A stretch of 6,130 nucleotides of DNA from NCBI GenBank assembly GCA_003162615.1, contig PMNG01000069.1:19804-25933 (forward strand), read 5' to 3'. Below, one piece after another: positions 5,760-6,130 of the stretch. Numbering within the stretch: position 1 is the stretch's first letter; every line of letters starts with the position of its first letter. The translations under genes were made by a program, and so were the position numbers. The DNA is from Methanothrix sp. GTDB lineage: Archaea; Halobacteriota; Methanosarcinia; Methanotrichales; Methanotrichaceae. Below the pieces are notes generated by a model. The model saw only the letters and a list, made by a program, of their open reading frames with translations, was not told where the DNA came from and ran no database searches.

Positions 5760-6130
5760 CGTTTTAAGGTAAATCTTCGACCAAAAATAGATAACGCTTT
5801 AGATCTTGATATGGTTCCCAAAAGTTGATCTAATTCGAAATCTCCAGTGGAAATGTTAAGCAATAAAATTTAGCCTGTTATTACAGATATCGAAAGACCT
5901 TAACATTGTAAATAATAATATACTATGCATACTCCAATACTAGAGATAATCGGAATCTTTAGACCCATATGCACACAGGAAGGGAAGGGGTTAAAGTGTT
6001 ATAAATTGTACAAAGATCCTCGAAATCAGAAGCAATAGACCCTTAAAATCCATTAACTACTGATTTAGCCAATTTTTTATGAGGTTAACTCTTATAGGTG
6101 CTATTAATTTAGGTAATTGGGTAAATTCTA
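5760..6130. other. AT-rich intergenic region without a recognised gene
   Basis: These 371 bases are far richer in A+T than the coding part. I see no tRNA, rRNA, CRISPR or transposase. Visible items: a 9-bp inverted repeat (AATGTTAAG 5852-5860, CTTAACATT 5899-5907) with a 38-nt spacer; a near-palindrome CTGTTATTACAG (5875-5886); a purine run AGGAAGGGAAGGGG (5977-5990); and TTATAAATT (5999-6007), a good archaeal TATA match readable on either strand. A 37-codon ORF (5925-6038) lacks an SD and coding character. An ATG at 6079 opens a frame that runs off the window (begins MRLTLIGAINLG), but 17 codons are too few to call a gene. Confidence 0.6.
5781..5790 (-). promoter_or_regulatory. Possible promoter (TATA-like) of mmp2, leaderless
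   Basis: CTATTTTTGG on the minus strand is centred about 25 nt upstream of the mmp2 ATG. That spacing would place transcription start at or next to the start codon, consistent with the absence of an SD. The match to the archaeal TATA consensus is only fair. Confidence 0.3.

Noticed and set aside
5852..5907. 9-bp inverted repeat as a hairpin or mobile-element end
   Set aside because: The stem is AT-rich, the spacer is 38 nt, and there is no transposase or target duplication; chance is likely in such composition.
5925..6038. 37-codon plus-strand ORF in the AT-rich region
   Set aside because: No SD, no TATA-like site at a suitable distance, and the translation has no recognisable domain or coding bias; an ORF of this length is expected by chance.

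Overview
The window looks like chromosomal DNA of a methanogenic euryarchaeon. The strongest sign is a minus-strand gene pair encoding two proteins I recognise as methanogenesis markers: marker protein 2 (AIR-synthase-like) and marker protein 4/MtxX (phosphotransacetylase-like). An iron-sulfur flavoprotein with the compact CX2CX2CX7C motif, archaeal-type SD sequences (GGTGA) and TATA-like elements fit the same host. I infer a class II methanogen (Methanosarcinales, Methanotrichales or Methanomicrobiales) but cannot name a genus.

Left half (1-2738, plus strand): a compact redox cluster. In order it holds the 3' part of a flavoredoxin/flavin reductase-like protein, an Isf-type flavoprotein starting at TTG, a nitroreductase with an N-terminal two-cluster ferredoxin domain, and a tandem-duplicated carboxymuconolactone decarboxylase-like protein. 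The first three are tightly spaced (4 and 39 nt) and probably one transcript. The fourth follows after 117 nt that hold an 11-bp-phased direct repeat and a small palindrome. Together they suggest flavin- and ferredoxin-based reduction of an unknown small molecule or oxidant; the substrate is not visible from sequence.

Middle (2739-2918): a short convergent intergenic stretch with a plus-strand T6 tract that may end the redox operon.

Right half (2919-5759, minus strand): mmp2, then mtxX overlapping it by four bases (GTGA), then a radical SAM/SPASM-like gene after 97 nt with its own TATA-like element. The start region of the radical SAM gene carries an 11-bp tandem duplication that places the upstream ATG out of frame and leaves TTG as the usable start. 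Arginine codon choice differs sharply between the halves: AGA/AGG is 8 of 43 in the plus-strand genes, against 25 of 44 in mtxX and the radical SAM gene. The redox block may therefore have a different history.

Right end (5760-6130): AT-rich non-coding DNA upstream of mmp2, with a probable leaderless promoter for mmp2 and a TATA-like site that could serve a gene beyond the window. No RNA gene, CRISPR array or insertion sequence was recognised.
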